From: Bythopirellula sp.
GTDB taxonomy: Bacteria > Planctomycetota > Planctomycetia > Pirellulales > Lacipirellulaceae
Direction of reading: 5' to 3'
Length of the DNA: 64,000 nucleotides
NCBI GenBank assembly: GCA_028285205.1
Contig: JANQQA010000142.1
Span: forward strand, 44,290-108,289
Part shown: positions 1 through 8,065 of the stretch, piece by piece
How the letters are laid out: each line of letters begins with the position of its first letter
Numbering within the stretch: the first letter of the stretch is position 1
The notes under the pieces: model-generated
Seen by the model: only the letters and a program-made list of their open reading frames with translations
The model's database searches: none
Told to the model about the DNA's origin: nothing
Translations under genes and position numbers: made by a program

Positions 1-648
1 GAAATTACCGAGGTGCGCATCAAGCTCATGGAAGAACCAGGCGAACGGCTCAAAGCTTTTTGCTCGATCACTTTCGACAACTGCTTCGTCGTGCGAGATC
101 TCAAGATCATCGAAGGCACCAACGGCCCATTCGTCGCGATGCCCAGTCGAAAGCTCACTTCCCACTGCCCTCGTTGCCGCTCGAAAAACCATCTCCGCGC
201 CCAGTATTGCAATCAATGCGGATCGTCGCTGCCGACGGACCGCATGCCCCAAGATCAAGACGGTCGAGCCAAGCTGTACGCCGACATCGCACATCCGATC
301 AACTCAACTTGCCGCGAGCTCATTCAAAAGCACGTGATCGAGGAATTTGACCTCGAACTAGAACGGGCAAAAGATCCGAATTACGTTTCGCGGTATGACG
401 ATTTCGACGTCGACTACGACGAACCGAAACCGACTTCGCCATCGGCTCGCAAGACCGAGAAACGGTTCGATCAACCGCACGGCAAGCGCGCTCCCGCTTC
501 GCACAACTCCAGGGAGTCAACCGAACGACCTGCCGATTCGAGTGCGGTGGTGCCACCTCCCAAAACGACCACTCCTCCTCCCCCGGCCAGTAACCCGCCC
601 GTGCGGTCTGACGGTGAATTTGGCGCCGGTATCTTCCCAGAGAACTAG
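1..648 (+). CDS. spoVG: SpoVG-family regulator with inserted zinc ribbon (5' partial)
   Basis: SpoVG proteins are small nucleic-acid-binding regulators. The frame is open from base 1 and reads EITEVRIKL, so only the start codon (M before EITE) appears to lie outside the window; a GTG at 13 would cut off the first conserved strand. SpoVG core signatures are present: [21 protein letters not shown] and DIAHPINS. Ordinary SpoVG has only a short loop between VAMPSRK and DIAHPIN. Here the loop is replaced by a CPRC-x10-CNQC zinc ribbon (cysteines near residues 56, 59, 70 and 73 counted from base 1). The last ~70 residues are charged and then proline-rich ([12 protein letters not shown]), probably disordered. 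Length of about 215 residues is roughly double that of Bacillus SpoVG. Family assignment is secure; the role of the ribbon is unknown. Confidence 0.88.
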   Translation, partial: EITEVRIKLMEEPGERLKAFCSITFDNCFVVRDLKIIEGTNGPFVAMPSRKLTSHCPRCRSKNHLRAQYCNQCGSSLPTDRMPQDQDGRAKLYADIAHPINSTCRELIQKHVIEEFDLELERAKDPNYVSRYDDFDVDYDEPKPTSPSARKTEKRFDQPHGKRAPASHNSRESTERPADSSAVVPPPKTTTPPPPASNPPVRSDGEFGAGIFPEN

Positions 649-923
649 TCCCCGCGTTGGCCGGGCACCATGTAGCCGGACAACCAGTTGCTTTGGTAGG
701 TACGCGAGCCGCCTCTTCTGACGGCTGCCGGAAACTTTAGTAATTGCGTAGTTTTTACGTCTAGCGCAATCTCCCGGCAGAGTTGAAGCTACCGGAATCC
801 CTTGCCGATAACTTAACTTGTTGCCAAGTCCCCCATCTTTCCTGCTTGGATTTGAAACAGGAGTCATTCCTTCATTACGACCAGATTATCAACAGTTCCC
901 TTCCACGGAGGCTCAGGATCTCG

Positions 924-1232
924 ATGGTGGAGTGCGAAACTAGCATTCACAGAATTGAAGATATACGCCAATACGTTACCCAAACACTCAGCAACTTTGA
1001 ATTACTAAGACCCGAAAGCTCCCGCCTAACAACCCGCCTACTAACCCGCAACGACCAACCGTGTGGCGTTTACTACTGCCTGCACGGGCCCAGAGCGGTC
1101 CGACTAACTGCTATCTGGGAAACGGACGCCAACACAATCTTGTTCTACGGCTCGCGTGGCGAGCGCGTGCAACGAACACGATTGTTGACCGCTCCTGACT
1201 TGGATCCCGCGGCACTGCAAGCGGCGGCCTAA
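924..1232 (+). CDS. Small hypothetical protein upstream of csrA
   Basis: A 102-residue protein I do not recognise. The reading frame is open from 783, but the ATG at 924 is preferred: a GGAG lies about 13 nt upstream, and the earlier part of the frame is low quality (LTCCQVPHLSCLDLKQ). The chosen protein has a helical N-terminus (IHRIEDIRQYVTQTL) followed by a beta-rich stretch (PCGVYYCLHGPRAVRLTAIWE, then TILFYGSRGERVQRTRL). That C-terminal half could be a small beta-barrel or sandwich. It lies 148 nt before csrA on the same strand, so co-transcription is possible but not shown. No signal peptide or membrane segment is visible. Confidence is for being a real gene, not for any function. Confidence 0.6.
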   Translation: MVECETSIHRIEDIRQYVTQTLSNFELLRPESSRLTTRLLTRNDQPCGVYYCLHGPRAVRLTAIWETDANTILFYGSRGERVQRTRLLTAPDLDPAALQAAA

Positions 1233-1380
1233 ACGGCACCGATGAGGCGCTTGATATCCGACCGACGACAAATATTTGATGCTTGGGGTTGCTGCTCGGA
1301 GCGGCATCCATATACTATACATAAGTTCATGCGTCCGACTCAAGTCGCATGACCACGAAAATCATACACGGAGGTGCAAG

Positions 1381-1593
1381 ATGCTGGTTCTTTCCCGCAA
1401 AGAGACCCAACGAATTCGGCTAGGCGAAGACATCGTAATCACGGTTGTGCGAATTGGTGGCGACAAAGTTCGACTAGGGATCGAAGCACCGCGAGACATG
1501 CTTGTGCTTCGTGATGAGCTCGAACCTCTCGCGTCGCCGGCCCTCAGCAAAGGAGCTGGAGCGGGCCTGCAAACGACACGCTGCGTGGCCTAG
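1381..1593 (+). CDS. csrA: Carbon storage regulator CsrA
   Basis: CsrA is a dimeric RNA-binding protein that blocks or activates translation by binding ANGGA motifs, usually in hairpin loops over ribosome binding sites. The 70-residue product starts MLVLSRKETQRIRLGEDIVITV and continues VRIGGDKVRLGIEAPRDMLVLRDEL, the full CsrA fold with the conserved LSRK, GD/I and RLGIEAP elements. The frame extends upstream to 1276, but the ATG at 1381 gives the canonical N-terminus and is preceded by a strong GGAGG about 7 nt away. The tail after residue 50 (SPALSKGAGAGLQTTRCVA) is variable. A candidate target elsewhere in the window is the hairpin at 29509-29533. Confidence 0.95.
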   Translation: MLVLSRKETQRIRLGEDIVITVVRIGGDKVRLGIEAPRDMLVLRDELEPLASPALSKGAGAGLQTTRCVA

Positions 1594-1708
1594 ACGCCAG
1601 CGGGCGACGCTAACTGGCAATGCCAGCACATGCGAAGTCTGGCGCTTCTCGGAGCCAATTCTCTTCTGTTGATATGTCTCCTCCTACCAAAACAAGAGCG
1701 CATAGAAA

Positions 1709-1737
1709 AAGCCGCCTGGCAAGAATGCCGGCGGCTT
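1709..1737 (-). terminator. Intrinsic terminator for the 1780-2016 gene
   Basis: Arms AAGCCGCC (1709-1716) and GGCGGCTT (1730-1737) pair perfectly, with an inner GGC/GCC pairing around an AAGAAT loop. On the minus strand the hairpin is followed directly by TTTTTC, the form of a Rho-independent terminator, 43 nt after the stop of the leftward gene. On the plus strand there is no good T-run, though it may also block read-through from csrA. Confidence 0.8.
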
Positions 1738-1779
1738 GGGTTGTTTGAAATCTTGCTAGCGTGCGGTGGGACGCTATCT

Positions 1780-2016
1780 CTAGTCGCGGGGACGAACGGC
1801 CCCCGTCAGTCCGCTGTAGTCCGCTCTATCGCTCTCGTGCCACAGCGGCTGTCCCATGCGGACTCGCTCAGCCATTACTTCCAGCTTCTCGCGGGAGCCA
1901 GCAGGCGCTTGGGTGGCCTTAAAGCCATTGTCTGCGTTAGGTGCAAAATCTTCGTCATGGCCATACTTGAGAATGGCTTCGAAGACGTTTTTCAGCTTTG
2001 GGTCGGGCATTTTCAT
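1780..2016 (-). CDS. Small conserved planctomycete-type hypothetical protein
   Basis: A 78-residue protein beginning MKMPDPKLKNVFEAILKYGHDEDF and carrying RVRMGQPLWHESDRADYSGL near the C-terminus. The VRMGQPLWH-type motif resembles a small family I recall from planctomycete genomes; no function is known to me. On the minus strand GGAGAG stands just before two in-frame ATGs (MKM), so translation could begin at either. A clear intrinsic terminator follows downstream. No signal peptide or membrane helix. The larger plus-strand frame across this interval (from 1630) is judged spurious because of this gene's ribosome site, terminator and recognisable motif. Confidence 0.7.
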   Translation of the reverse strand: MKMPDPKLKNVFEAILKYGHDEDFAPNADNGFKATQAPAGSREKLEVMAERVRMGQPLWHESDRADYSGLTGAVRPRD

Positions 2017-2553
2017 CTCTCCAGCGAATCGATCGCAATGCGGCCGGTTCCGGCGGGGCTAGCTCCGGATGTACCGAGAGCCAGTAAAACCGGCACAGGG
2101 GGGAAGGAAAAATTGTCCATAATCAGCGGCGGCGCGTTCAGAGCTAGATTCGTCACTGTCGTATTGCTGACTTCGCCCAGCTTCATCATTCGGGGGGGCC
2201 TACCCCGCGGGCGAACCTGTCTCAGACGAATCTTCTTGTTCGGCTGCCGTTAGTGATTCCTGAGAAAGGATTATTACCACTCTGTTAAGGAAGTCAAGTT
2301 TTTTCTTGATGGGTATTGACAGATTCTGTTTGCACCAAACTCTCTTTCCGCTAACTTTGCAGTCTGGGTCAAGTAGGAACGCTATTTCTACGCATTCTGG
2401 CGTCCGCGAGTTCAATTTATTGGTCGCCGCTAACCGGCCAATCCACCTCAACCCCGCAAAGTTATGGCAGTGCCCGGGTGGACATTCTGCGAATAAATCA
2501 GCACCATGCGGCAGTTCCTGACTGCCACGCACCTCCAACTTCGGGTTTCCTCA
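2017..2553. other. Gene-poor interval
   Basis: Between two outward-facing genes. A minus-strand open frame at 2200-2538 would encode a 112-residue cysteine-containing protein (CPPGHCHNF, SRTPEC, VWCKQN) with a possible GAGG before its ATG. It matches no family I recognise and is not supported by neighbours, so it is not called. A promoter for yjbQ is expected here but no convincing boxes were found. Confidence 0.4.
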
Positions 2554-2973
2554 ATGTCTTGGACAACGCGTACTCTGCAACTCACGGCCCGCCCGCGCGG
2601 ATTTCATCTCATTACCCGCGAGGTCGTTGAAGCTCTGCCGGAACTTGCCGACCTCAATGTGGGCATCCTTCACCTGTTCATCCAGCACACGTCGGCATCG
2701 CTATCAATCAACGAAAATGCCGATCCCGACGTACCGCTCGATCTGGAGAGCTCGCTGTCAGCGATAGCTCCCGAAGATTTCCCCCACCGCCACACCTGCG
2801 AGGGCCCCGACGACATGCCCGCCCACGTCAAGTCCTCGCTGCTGGGCAGCTCGCTGTCGATTCCCATCCACAACGGGCGCCTGCAACTGGGCACGTGGCA
2901 GGGCCTCTACCTCTGCGAACACCGCAACCGCGGCGGCAGCCGACGGGTGGTCGCGACCGTGTGGGGTGAGTAG
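2554..2973 (+). CDS. yjbQ: YjbQ / UPF0047 family protein
   Basis: A 139-residue protein of the UPF0047 family; E. coli YjbQ has a reported side activity as a thiamin phosphate synthase. The family signature is nearly complete: RGFHLITREV, HLFIQHTSASLSINENADP, DDMPAHVKSSLLG, IPIHNGRLQLGTWQGLYLCEHR and GGSRRVVATVWGE. The conserved histidines and the HTSASL / GTWQG blocks line the presumed active or metal site. The frame is open from 2506, but the ATG at 2554 aligns with the E. coli start (MSW-TTRTLQL against MWYQKTLTL). It is monocistronic, convergent with the HTH gene at 3094. Confidence 0.92.
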   Translation: MSWTTRTLQLTARPRGFHLITREVVEALPELADLNVGILHLFIQHTSASLSINENADPDVPLDLESSLSAIAPEDFPHRHTCEGPDDMPAHVKSSLLGSSLSIPIHNGRLQLGTWQGLYLCEHRNRGGSRRVVATVWGE

Positions 2974-2987
2974 CTGGTCCCCGGTGT

Positions 2988-3009
2988 GCCCACCTGTTTC
3001 GACGTGGGC
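2988..3009 (+). terminator. Possible terminator hairpin after yjbQ
   Basis: GCCCAC (2988-2993) pairs with GTGGGC (3004-3009) around a 10-nt loop, 15 nt past the yjbQ stop and between convergent genes. There is no T-run, so this is only a hairpin in the right place. Confidence 0.3.
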
Positions 3010-3093
3010 GGCGAGAACGCTGCCGCTCGCGTGAGTTTTGCTGCTTTTTGCCGCTTCGCTCGGGTCGCGGAACGCGATTTTTCAACGCAGAAG

Positions 3094-3879
3094 TCACTCT
3101 TTTTGCGTGTCGTCACTTCCGTTTTGCTCGGCAATCTGCGACTCACGGCAGTTGCTAGGCACGCAAAATGGGACGACTTTTGCCTTTTTGGAATCCCCTT
3201 CAGCAGCATTTTCGTCGGCAGCATTTTCCGAAGCTGTGGCTGCTGCCGTTTGGCTTAATTCTCGGGCTCGTCGACGCGGGTCGAAGCTGTCAGACATCAA
3301 ACGTAACTCAGCTTCAACCTCGTCCAGTGGATTCCAGAGGTCGAGACTCAGCTCGTCCGCAGCGTCCAACGAACTGGCGGCATCGCGTTGCTCGAAAAAA
3401 CGCATCGCCTCGCGAAGCTTGCTACCGCTGCGCAGTTTGTCCCAAGCATGCCGCATCGCGTAGTCGATCACCGCTTTCACGCGTCTGACCACCCGACGTC
3501 GAATGGCGGGAAACTCGATTTCCTCTTCAAAGACATTGATCAAGTCGCGTCGCAACGCACTTAGTTCCTTCGACCCAAATTGTTGCTTTTGTTGGCCGAA
3601 GTGTTCCGGGTCAGAACGTTCGAGCATCCACGCGGCTGCCCGCCAATGCGTTTGTACCGCCTGCTTCATCGCCTGCAGCGGCGCTAACTGTGCGGCGGCA
3701 TTGGCGCGGCGCACCCGTTCGTCGAATGCTTCGCTGCGTTTCTGTTCGCGCCTGATCGTATCGACCGAACAACCCACATACTCGGCTGCCTGTTTCAAGC
3801 TGGCACCCGCCGCAAGAAATGCACACACTTCCCGCCGTTTGCCATCGTCCAACGCCCGTGGGCGACCTTGCTTCGCCAT
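3094..3879 (-). CDS. Helix-turn-helix protein, planctomycete-type
   Basis: A 261-residue cytoplasmic protein. Residues 1-60 (MAKQGRPRALDDGKRREV, then AGASLKQAAEYVGCSVDTIRRE) form a resolvase/terminase-small-subunit-like helix-turn-helix. A conserved-looking block follows (WRAAAWMLERSDPEHFG), then a long helical, charged region and a low-complexity alanine-rich tail (AAATASENAADENAAEGDSKK). The frame extends 30 codons further upstream, but the ATG at 3879 is chosen because GGAGG lies 8 nt before it. The N-terminal half resembles both phage small terminases and a paralogous planctomycete family; no phage genes lie nearby, so a chromosomal DNA-binding role is more likely. Function unknown. Confidence 0.75.
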   Translation of the reverse strand: MAKQGRPRALDDGKRREVCAFLAAGASLKQAAEYVGCSVDTIRREQKRSEAFDERVRRANAAAQLAPLQAMKQAVQTHWRAAAWMLERSDPEHFGQQKQQFGSKELSALRRDLINVFEEEIEFPAIRRRVVRRVKAVIDYAMRHAWDKLRSGSKLREAMRFFEQRDAASSLDAADELSLDLWNPLDEVEAELRLMSDSFDPRRRARELSQTAAATASENAADENAAEGDSKKAKVVPFCVPSNCRESQIAEQNGSDDTQKE

Positions 3880-4031
3880 TTGTCTTACCTCCCTCCACGA
3901 AAATTGCCTTAATACTGGCAGGTGCACAGCACCTCCAAAGATTGACTCACAAGGCCCATTTTCTCGCAACCGGAAGCCAATTTCAGCAACGATTTTTGGC
4001 CGCCCTCAGGATGGGGGGAAGGGAAGGGGGG

Positions 4032-4073
4032 AGTTTGAAGGATGAAGGTGGAAGTTTGAAGGTGGAAGGTGGA
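4032..4073. repeat. Two 21-bp tandem units, purine-rich
   Basis: Unit 1 (4032-4052) and unit 2 (4053-4073) both begin AGTTTGAAGG and end GAAGGTGGA, differing at two positions only. The repeat is preceded by a G-run (4016-4031) giving about 60 nt of almost pure purine on the plus strand. It lies in the 480-nt gap between the HTH gene start and the PEP-CTERM gene end at 4359; the rest of that gap shows nothing recognisable. Confidence 0.8.
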
Positions 4074-4358
4074 AACTTGAGCACTCTTACGTAGACATCA
4101 GCGGACGATAGCAGCACAAGAAAGTTAGCCACGCAGAGCGGGGAAAGGCAACTCGCTAACGTCCTACTCTCATCACGCTACGCGAACATGGTTCCGCTAA
4201 AGTGCCGATGACGATGAATCCTGGTGGAGTTACGAACTCGACGATTCCAAGCTCGGTGAGTCAAACCTCTGCGCGCAACGGTCGAACAGATACTGTTGCG
4301 ATCAGTTGCGCCCGGCCTGTACAGCCTGAGGAAACAATGTGCCAATCGTCGCAGCCGA

Positions 4359-5144
4359 TCAAAGTCTGCTGGTCGTATAGACAATGAGAAAAACCATGAA
4401 TACGGCCAGAGTCGAAGGCTCTGGCACAACCAGAGTCGATACCCACTGGTTGGCGATTTCCAGCGCTGCATCATCGACGTCGACGCCAAGCAGCACGTGC
4501 GCCGAAGGTCTGCCATCCAAGCCTTCGACCTCTGCTGCGATTTCAAGCAGGTAGACGCCCGGCGTCGGTGAGTCTGTTGACGAAACTTGAAGGTCTGAGT
4601 TGCCGAAGATGCTAAACGGAACGTGGACGTGCAGATACCCTGTTTCGGTAGTCGTTGCGAACTCGAAACCGTCCACCGCAGAAGCCGACCCATCGATCAA
4701 CACGCTGGAGACAAACAGCTCATCCCCGTACACGGCTACCTCGTCCGCCGGCACGGGCCCAAACGTAGTAGCCCCAATCCCATCCCAGTGCGACAGGTTC
4801 AGTCCAGTTAATATCGACGGCACGATATCGAATGAGACCGATGCTTCCGGCGGAAGCGGTGCTGCACCAGTCGGCAAAAGGTCGAGCTGAGCAGTGGGGA
4901 TCGCCGACCATCCAGGGTTATTGCCCCACGCTAATCCAGGAGCACTAGGGGGGATTCGCGTCGAGCCTCGGAAAACGCGTGATCCGAAAACCGGCTCAAG
5001 TTGCGCAAACTCGTAACCTCCCAGTTTCAGCTCTCCACCTTCCTGAAAGAGCATCATGTCCAAGTGCTGGGCTCGCAATTGGTCGGCTGCACCGACGACC
5101 CACGCCAAGACGACAAGAATTACAGATCTGCTAATCCGCTTCAT
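4359..5144 (-). CDS. PEP-CTERM surface protein, choice-of-anchor M-like
   Basis: A 261-residue exported protein: signal peptide to about residue 25 (MKRISRSVILVVLAWVVGAADQLRA), mature domain, and a C-terminal [22 protein letters not shown] sorting signal. The mature start QHLDMMLFQEGGELKLGG, the mid-protein GYLHVHVPF and the later PGVYLLEIAAEVEG follow the H-x-D ... H-x-H ... G-x-Y-x-L pattern of the actinobacterial choice-of-anchor M domain (TIGR03769), known there beside metal-type ABC transporters. This resemblance is by eye. It is a tandem paralogue of the gene at 5153 and starts 8 nt after that gene's stop, so the two are almost certainly co-transcribed. Confidence 0.8.
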   Translation of the reverse strand: MKRISRSVILVVLAWVVGAADQLRAQHLDMMLFQEGGELKLGGYEFAQLEPVFGSRVFRGSTRIPPSAPGLAWGNNPGWSAIPTAQLDLLPTGAAPLPPEASVSFDIVPSILTGLNLSHWDGIGATTFGPVPADEVAVYGDELFVSSVLIDGSASAVDGFEFATTTETGYLHVHVPFSIFGNSDLQVSSTDSPTPGVYLLEIAAEVEGLDGRPSAHVLLGVDVDDAALEIANQWVSTLVVPEPSTLAVFMVFLIVYTTSRL

Positions 5145-5152
5145 CTCGAACC

Positions 5153-6154
5153 TCAGCGAAAGGTACAGGAGAGCGTCAAGGCCGCGGTAGTGAGGACTAT
5201 CAACGAAGTCGGCTCTGGAACTGAGGCGACCGGCGCTGGTGCCGCATCGAACTGCTGCTGCCAGATCATAAAGTCCGCGCCATCAACGCTGGAGTCGCCA
5301 TTGGCGTCGCCTTGGGCCAAGGTCGCGCCTTGCCCGCCGTAGTTGGTTTGCCAAACGTTGAGATCCGCACCGTCGACGAAGCTGTCGCCGTTGAAGTTGG
5401 CAGAGTCGCCCGGTTCAGCAGGCGACAGTATGCTGTCGGCCCAAGCGATTGCAGCCTCACTAGCAGCAGTGTCTACATCGCCCGTGTAAAGCGCGAGATA
5501 AACTTGCTGTACTCCCTGTAAGTTCTCGCTCTCAAGGCCGAACGAGATGAGGTACATCCCCAGTTCGGGCGGCATCTCGGGCGTACCAACAACTCCGAAC
5601 CGTGGGTGATCGTGCAGCCCGCCGGTCGGCGAGGTCACATCGAGATCAATCCCTGGCACGTCAAGATCTTCACCATTGGCGAAGCCCGAAGATTCAAAAG
5701 GGGCGAAGACACTGCCGCGGTAGGCCCAAAAGGCCGAGCCATTGTCGACCGGTGTGAAGTTCACATCATTCGAGTAGTCACCATCCTCGCCATCGTCCAC
5801 CGCGTTCCAGTGCCACAGGTTGGCCGACTCCACGCCGTCAAGCTGAAAGCTGAGGATCGAGAAATTCAGCAGGCTATCGCCGGGAAGGGTCGCATAACCA
5901 TCCGGTAATTCCCCGGAACTGATCCCGAGGAATCCCGGATTGGTTGACACTTGATTCACCCGACCTTGGCCGTCTGTGAAGGCCCCAAAGAACCTTGCTG
6001 GAAAGACCAGTGAGTCGCCAACCACGGCCAAGCTGCCGTCGCGAGTGCCAAGAAGGATATCGCTATGTTGTGCCCACGCGGTGCCCTCAACCAGGCCGAA
6101 TCCGGCAAGGCAGGCAAGCAGAATCAAGCTACTGTTGGAGCGTGCGCCCTTCAT
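5153..6154 (-). CDS. PEP-CTERM/dockerin surface protein, choice-of-anchor M-like
   Basis: A 333-residue exported protein. Signal peptide ends near WAQ (residues 1-29). The mature part opens QHSDILLGTRDGSLAVVGD, contains GGLHDHPRFG and then GMYLISFGLESENLQG, the same H-x-D / H-x-H / G-x-Y pattern as its downstream paralogue. After residue ~250 come two dockerin-type calcium loops (NFNGDSFVDGADLNVWQ and DANGDSSVDGADFMIWQ), absent from the shorter paralogue, then VPEPTSLIVL and a short hydrophobic tail. The three histidine sites could bind metal (inference). It sits between 6216 (61 nt upstream) and 4359 (8 nt downstream) in one leftward run. Confidence 0.82.
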   Translation of the reverse strand: MKGARSNSSLILLACLAGFGLVEGTAWAQHSDILLGTRDGSLAVVGDSLVFPARFFGAFTDGQGRVNQVSTNPGFLGISSGELPDGYATLPGDSLLNFSILSFQLDGVESANLWHWNAVDDGEDGDYSNDVNFTPVDNGSAFWAYRGSVFAPFESSGFANGEDLDVPGIDLDVTSPTGGLHDHPRFGVVGTPEMPPELGMYLISFGLESENLQGVQQVYLALYTGDVDTAASEAAIAWADSILSPAEPGDSANFNGDSFVDGADLNVWQTNYGGQGATLAQGDANGDSSVDGADFMIWQQQFDAAPAPVASVPEPTSLIVLTTAALTLSCTFR

Positions 6155-6215
6155 AGCGATATCATTCCTTAAAGGTGAGTGGCTGGCGAGTCATTATGGC
6201 CGACTAGGCTGCAAG

Positions 6216-6935
6216 TTAGGCGCGGCGACGCAAAGCGCATGCTCCGATTCCTAGTGCGAGCAAAGCAACCGACGTCGGCTCCGGTACTGGCGTGAACTCG
6301 AATTGCACGACAGCGGAGAATCCAGTGCTCGTAAACCCACTAGTGGTGCCGAATCCGGTATGCACTCGCGAAGTGATTCCCATCGCCTCAGCCTCGGTGT
6401 AGGTGTCAATGCTGCCGATACCTACGGCTTGTCCTTGGTAGGTGATGTCCAGAAGTAGGTTGCCGGCATTTGGATCGTAGAGGAAGGGGGTGTCAAAAGT
6501 GATCGGGACGAAATCATTAGGAGTTTCGTCCCCAGGAAACAAGATGCTGAGACTATCAGTAGAGAGGACAACTGTCTCACCAGCGCCGATGTTGTCGTCA
6601 AATGTTGCCGAGAGAGTGCCCGGATCAAGCGCGGTTGTTGAGAGCTTAACCTCATACGACGCTGGTGCGTATACATTACCGCCCGGATTTCCGCCGCCAT
6701 CGTAACGAAATGCCACCGACGTGAGTGTGCCCGGCACGGAGCCAAAAGCCGAGGCGTCCCAGACTTGCTGATAGCGCGCACCGAAGTCAAAGTCCGAGCT
6801 AAACGGACGGGTGTTGCTGCTGCCGCCTTCAATGGATTCCGAGGCCGGCCCAGGGACCAACAGTTGTTGTGCTTGCAAACTCGTGCTTGCGAGCACGGCT
6901 AGCGCGATCGCAAAGAAGGTTGTCTTGAGACTCAT
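6216..6935 (-). CDS. PEP-CTERM surface protein, function unknown
   Basis: A 239-residue exported protein, first gene of a leftward three-gene run. Residues 1-22 are a signal peptide (MSLKTTFFAIALAVLASTSLQA). The body is beta-rich and acidic, with short motifs such as RYQQVWDASAF, FRYDGGGNPG and LLLDITYQGQ; this layout is common in PEP-CTERM proteins forming a jelly-roll. The end is VPEPTSVALLALGIGACALRRRA, a canonical sorting signal with a basic tail. GGAGGAA lies about 7 nt before the ATG. Palindromic TGCAA-type sites lie 84-98 nt upstream of the start codon and may regulate the whole run. No catalytic motif seen. Confidence 0.82.
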   Translation of the reverse strand: MSLKTTFFAIALAVLASTSLQAQQLLVPGPASESIEGGSSNTRPFSSDFDFGARYQQVWDASAFGSVPGTLTSVAFRYDGGGNPGGNVYAPASYEVKLSTTALDPGTLSATFDDNIGAGETVVLSTDSLSILFPGDETPNDFVPITFDTPFLYDPNAGNLLLDITYQGQAVGIGSIDTYTEAEAMGITSRVHTGFGTTSGFTSTGFSAVVQFEFTPVPEPTSVALLALGIGACALRRRA

Positions 6936-7018
6936 TAGTTCTTCCTCCGGTGCAGGGTGTTACATCAGCTAGAGACGTGGAGGCCGTTAAACGGCGTAAA
7001 CCCAATAGACTACCGATA

Positions 7019-7033
7019 CGCAATTGATTTGCA
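7019..7033. promoter_or_regulatory. Candidate Fur-family 7-1-7 operator (minus-strand operon)
   Basis: CGCAATT-G-ATTTGCA reads as an imperfect 7-1-7 inverted repeat (five of seven pairs) about 84 nt upstream of the 6935 start. Within 80 nt to the right there is also a perfect TGCATATGCA palindrome (7087-7096) and further TGCAAT words. The same word family appears upstream of 11267. Regulator identity is inferred only. Confidence 0.35.
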
Positions 7034-7348
7034 AGTGCGTGATTTGCACATCTTGCTGCATCTTCGGCTCAGGCAGAAGAAAAGCCTGCATATGCAATGC
7101 AATTTCAATGCGAGTGCTGTCCGAGGATCGGGAGCTTTCGTTCTTTTCATCGCAGAAGTGCGTGAATTGACCAATTGGGCGACTAGAGTTGGGCGCGCAG
7201 GTGTGAACCTTCTCTGGTGGAAACTGCGAGATGCCAACTGCGCGAAGACTGAAACACCGCACGCAATTCGCCGCGACATCCGGAAGCTGCTATACTCCGT
7301 AAAAAACCACTCCATTCCATTCAGCTAACTCTGACGTCAAGTCGGCAG

Positions 7349-7786
7349 GTGCACGCCGTGTTCACATTTGGAAGAGAGCACGAACGTGAGTGTGCTCTCA
7401 GCTATCTACGTAGACGTGACGACAACGCTCCGGTCACTGAGCTGGTGGATGCAGTCCATGATTTCCTTAATGGTGAATGCACCAAAGAATCGCTAAGTGG
7501 AACAATTGTCAATCTATTCGTAGAGGGCAGCAGCGGTGCATGGGAGCAAGCTGGTTCGTGGTTGCGAAGGTTAGTCCACGAAGACTCCGACTTTCAGCTT
7601 GTGTGGCGGGAATTAGCTGAGCATCGCAAGGGAACTGTTCGCTTCAGAGTAGCTTGTCATATCAACGATATGCCGGCAGCTTTGGCGAGAGAATTGGGCT
7701 CACGACTTGCAGAAGACCCTCACAAGAAAACTCGTGCAATAGCGAAAGCGCGATTGGATGAACTTTCCGATCATCCAGCGTCGTGA
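7349..7786 (+). CDS. HEAT-repeat-like small protein
   Basis: A 145-residue cytoplasmic protein beginning at a GTG (MHAVFTFGREHERE). The second half has paired helices of the HEAT type: EQAGSWLRRLVHEDSDFQLVWREL, then RFRVACHINDMPAALARELGSRLAED and KTRAIAKARLDEL. Proteins with this layout (about 140 residues, HEAT-like, FTFGREHE-type start) occur as single genes in many bacteria, some beside contact-dependent toxins as immunity proteins; no toxin is visible here. It could equally be a free-standing scaffold protein. There is no clear ribosome site before the GTG; an AGGTG overlap makes the exact start uncertain. Confidence 0.65.
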   Translation: MHAVFTFGREHERECALSYLRRRDDNAPVTELVDAVHDFLNGECTKESLSGTIVNLFVEGSSGAWEQAGSWLRRLVHEDSDFQLVWRELAEHRKGTVRFRVACHINDMPAALARELGSRLAEDPHKKTRAIAKARLDELSDHPAS

Positions 7787-8065
7787 AGACTACGGTCGGA
7801 TAGCAAAATACCTGACGCTACGTCGCACCGGCGTGAAACTTCCGAAGCGGGGTTGCCAACTTGCGTCTGACGATGAAGTCAATGCGTCAAGTCAGATTCG
7901 GGAAATCAAATCCTGCCCCGGAATGTTCTGACTAACGCGACCGCGAATCGGCGGTTCTCAGCCTTGCGCCCTGCCTCCAGGGTTGCCATTTTGGCGCCTC
8001 CCTGACACATTGAGTTCGCCAGCCGAGCGTCCGTTGGCCTTCAACATGAACGCGTCGCCTCACAC

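Noticed and set aside
1630..2253. Plus-strand 207-residue frame after csrA
   Set aside because: It overlaps, on the opposite strand, a small gene with ribosome site, recognisable motif and terminator.
2200..2538. Minus-strand 112-residue frame with several cysteines
   Set aside because: No recognisable family, neighbours give no support, and composition is ordinary for chance; only a weak GAGG precedes the ATG.
3094..3879. Phage small terminase and prophage
   Set aside because: The HTH part is terminase-like, but no large terminase, capsid or tail genes lie nearby.
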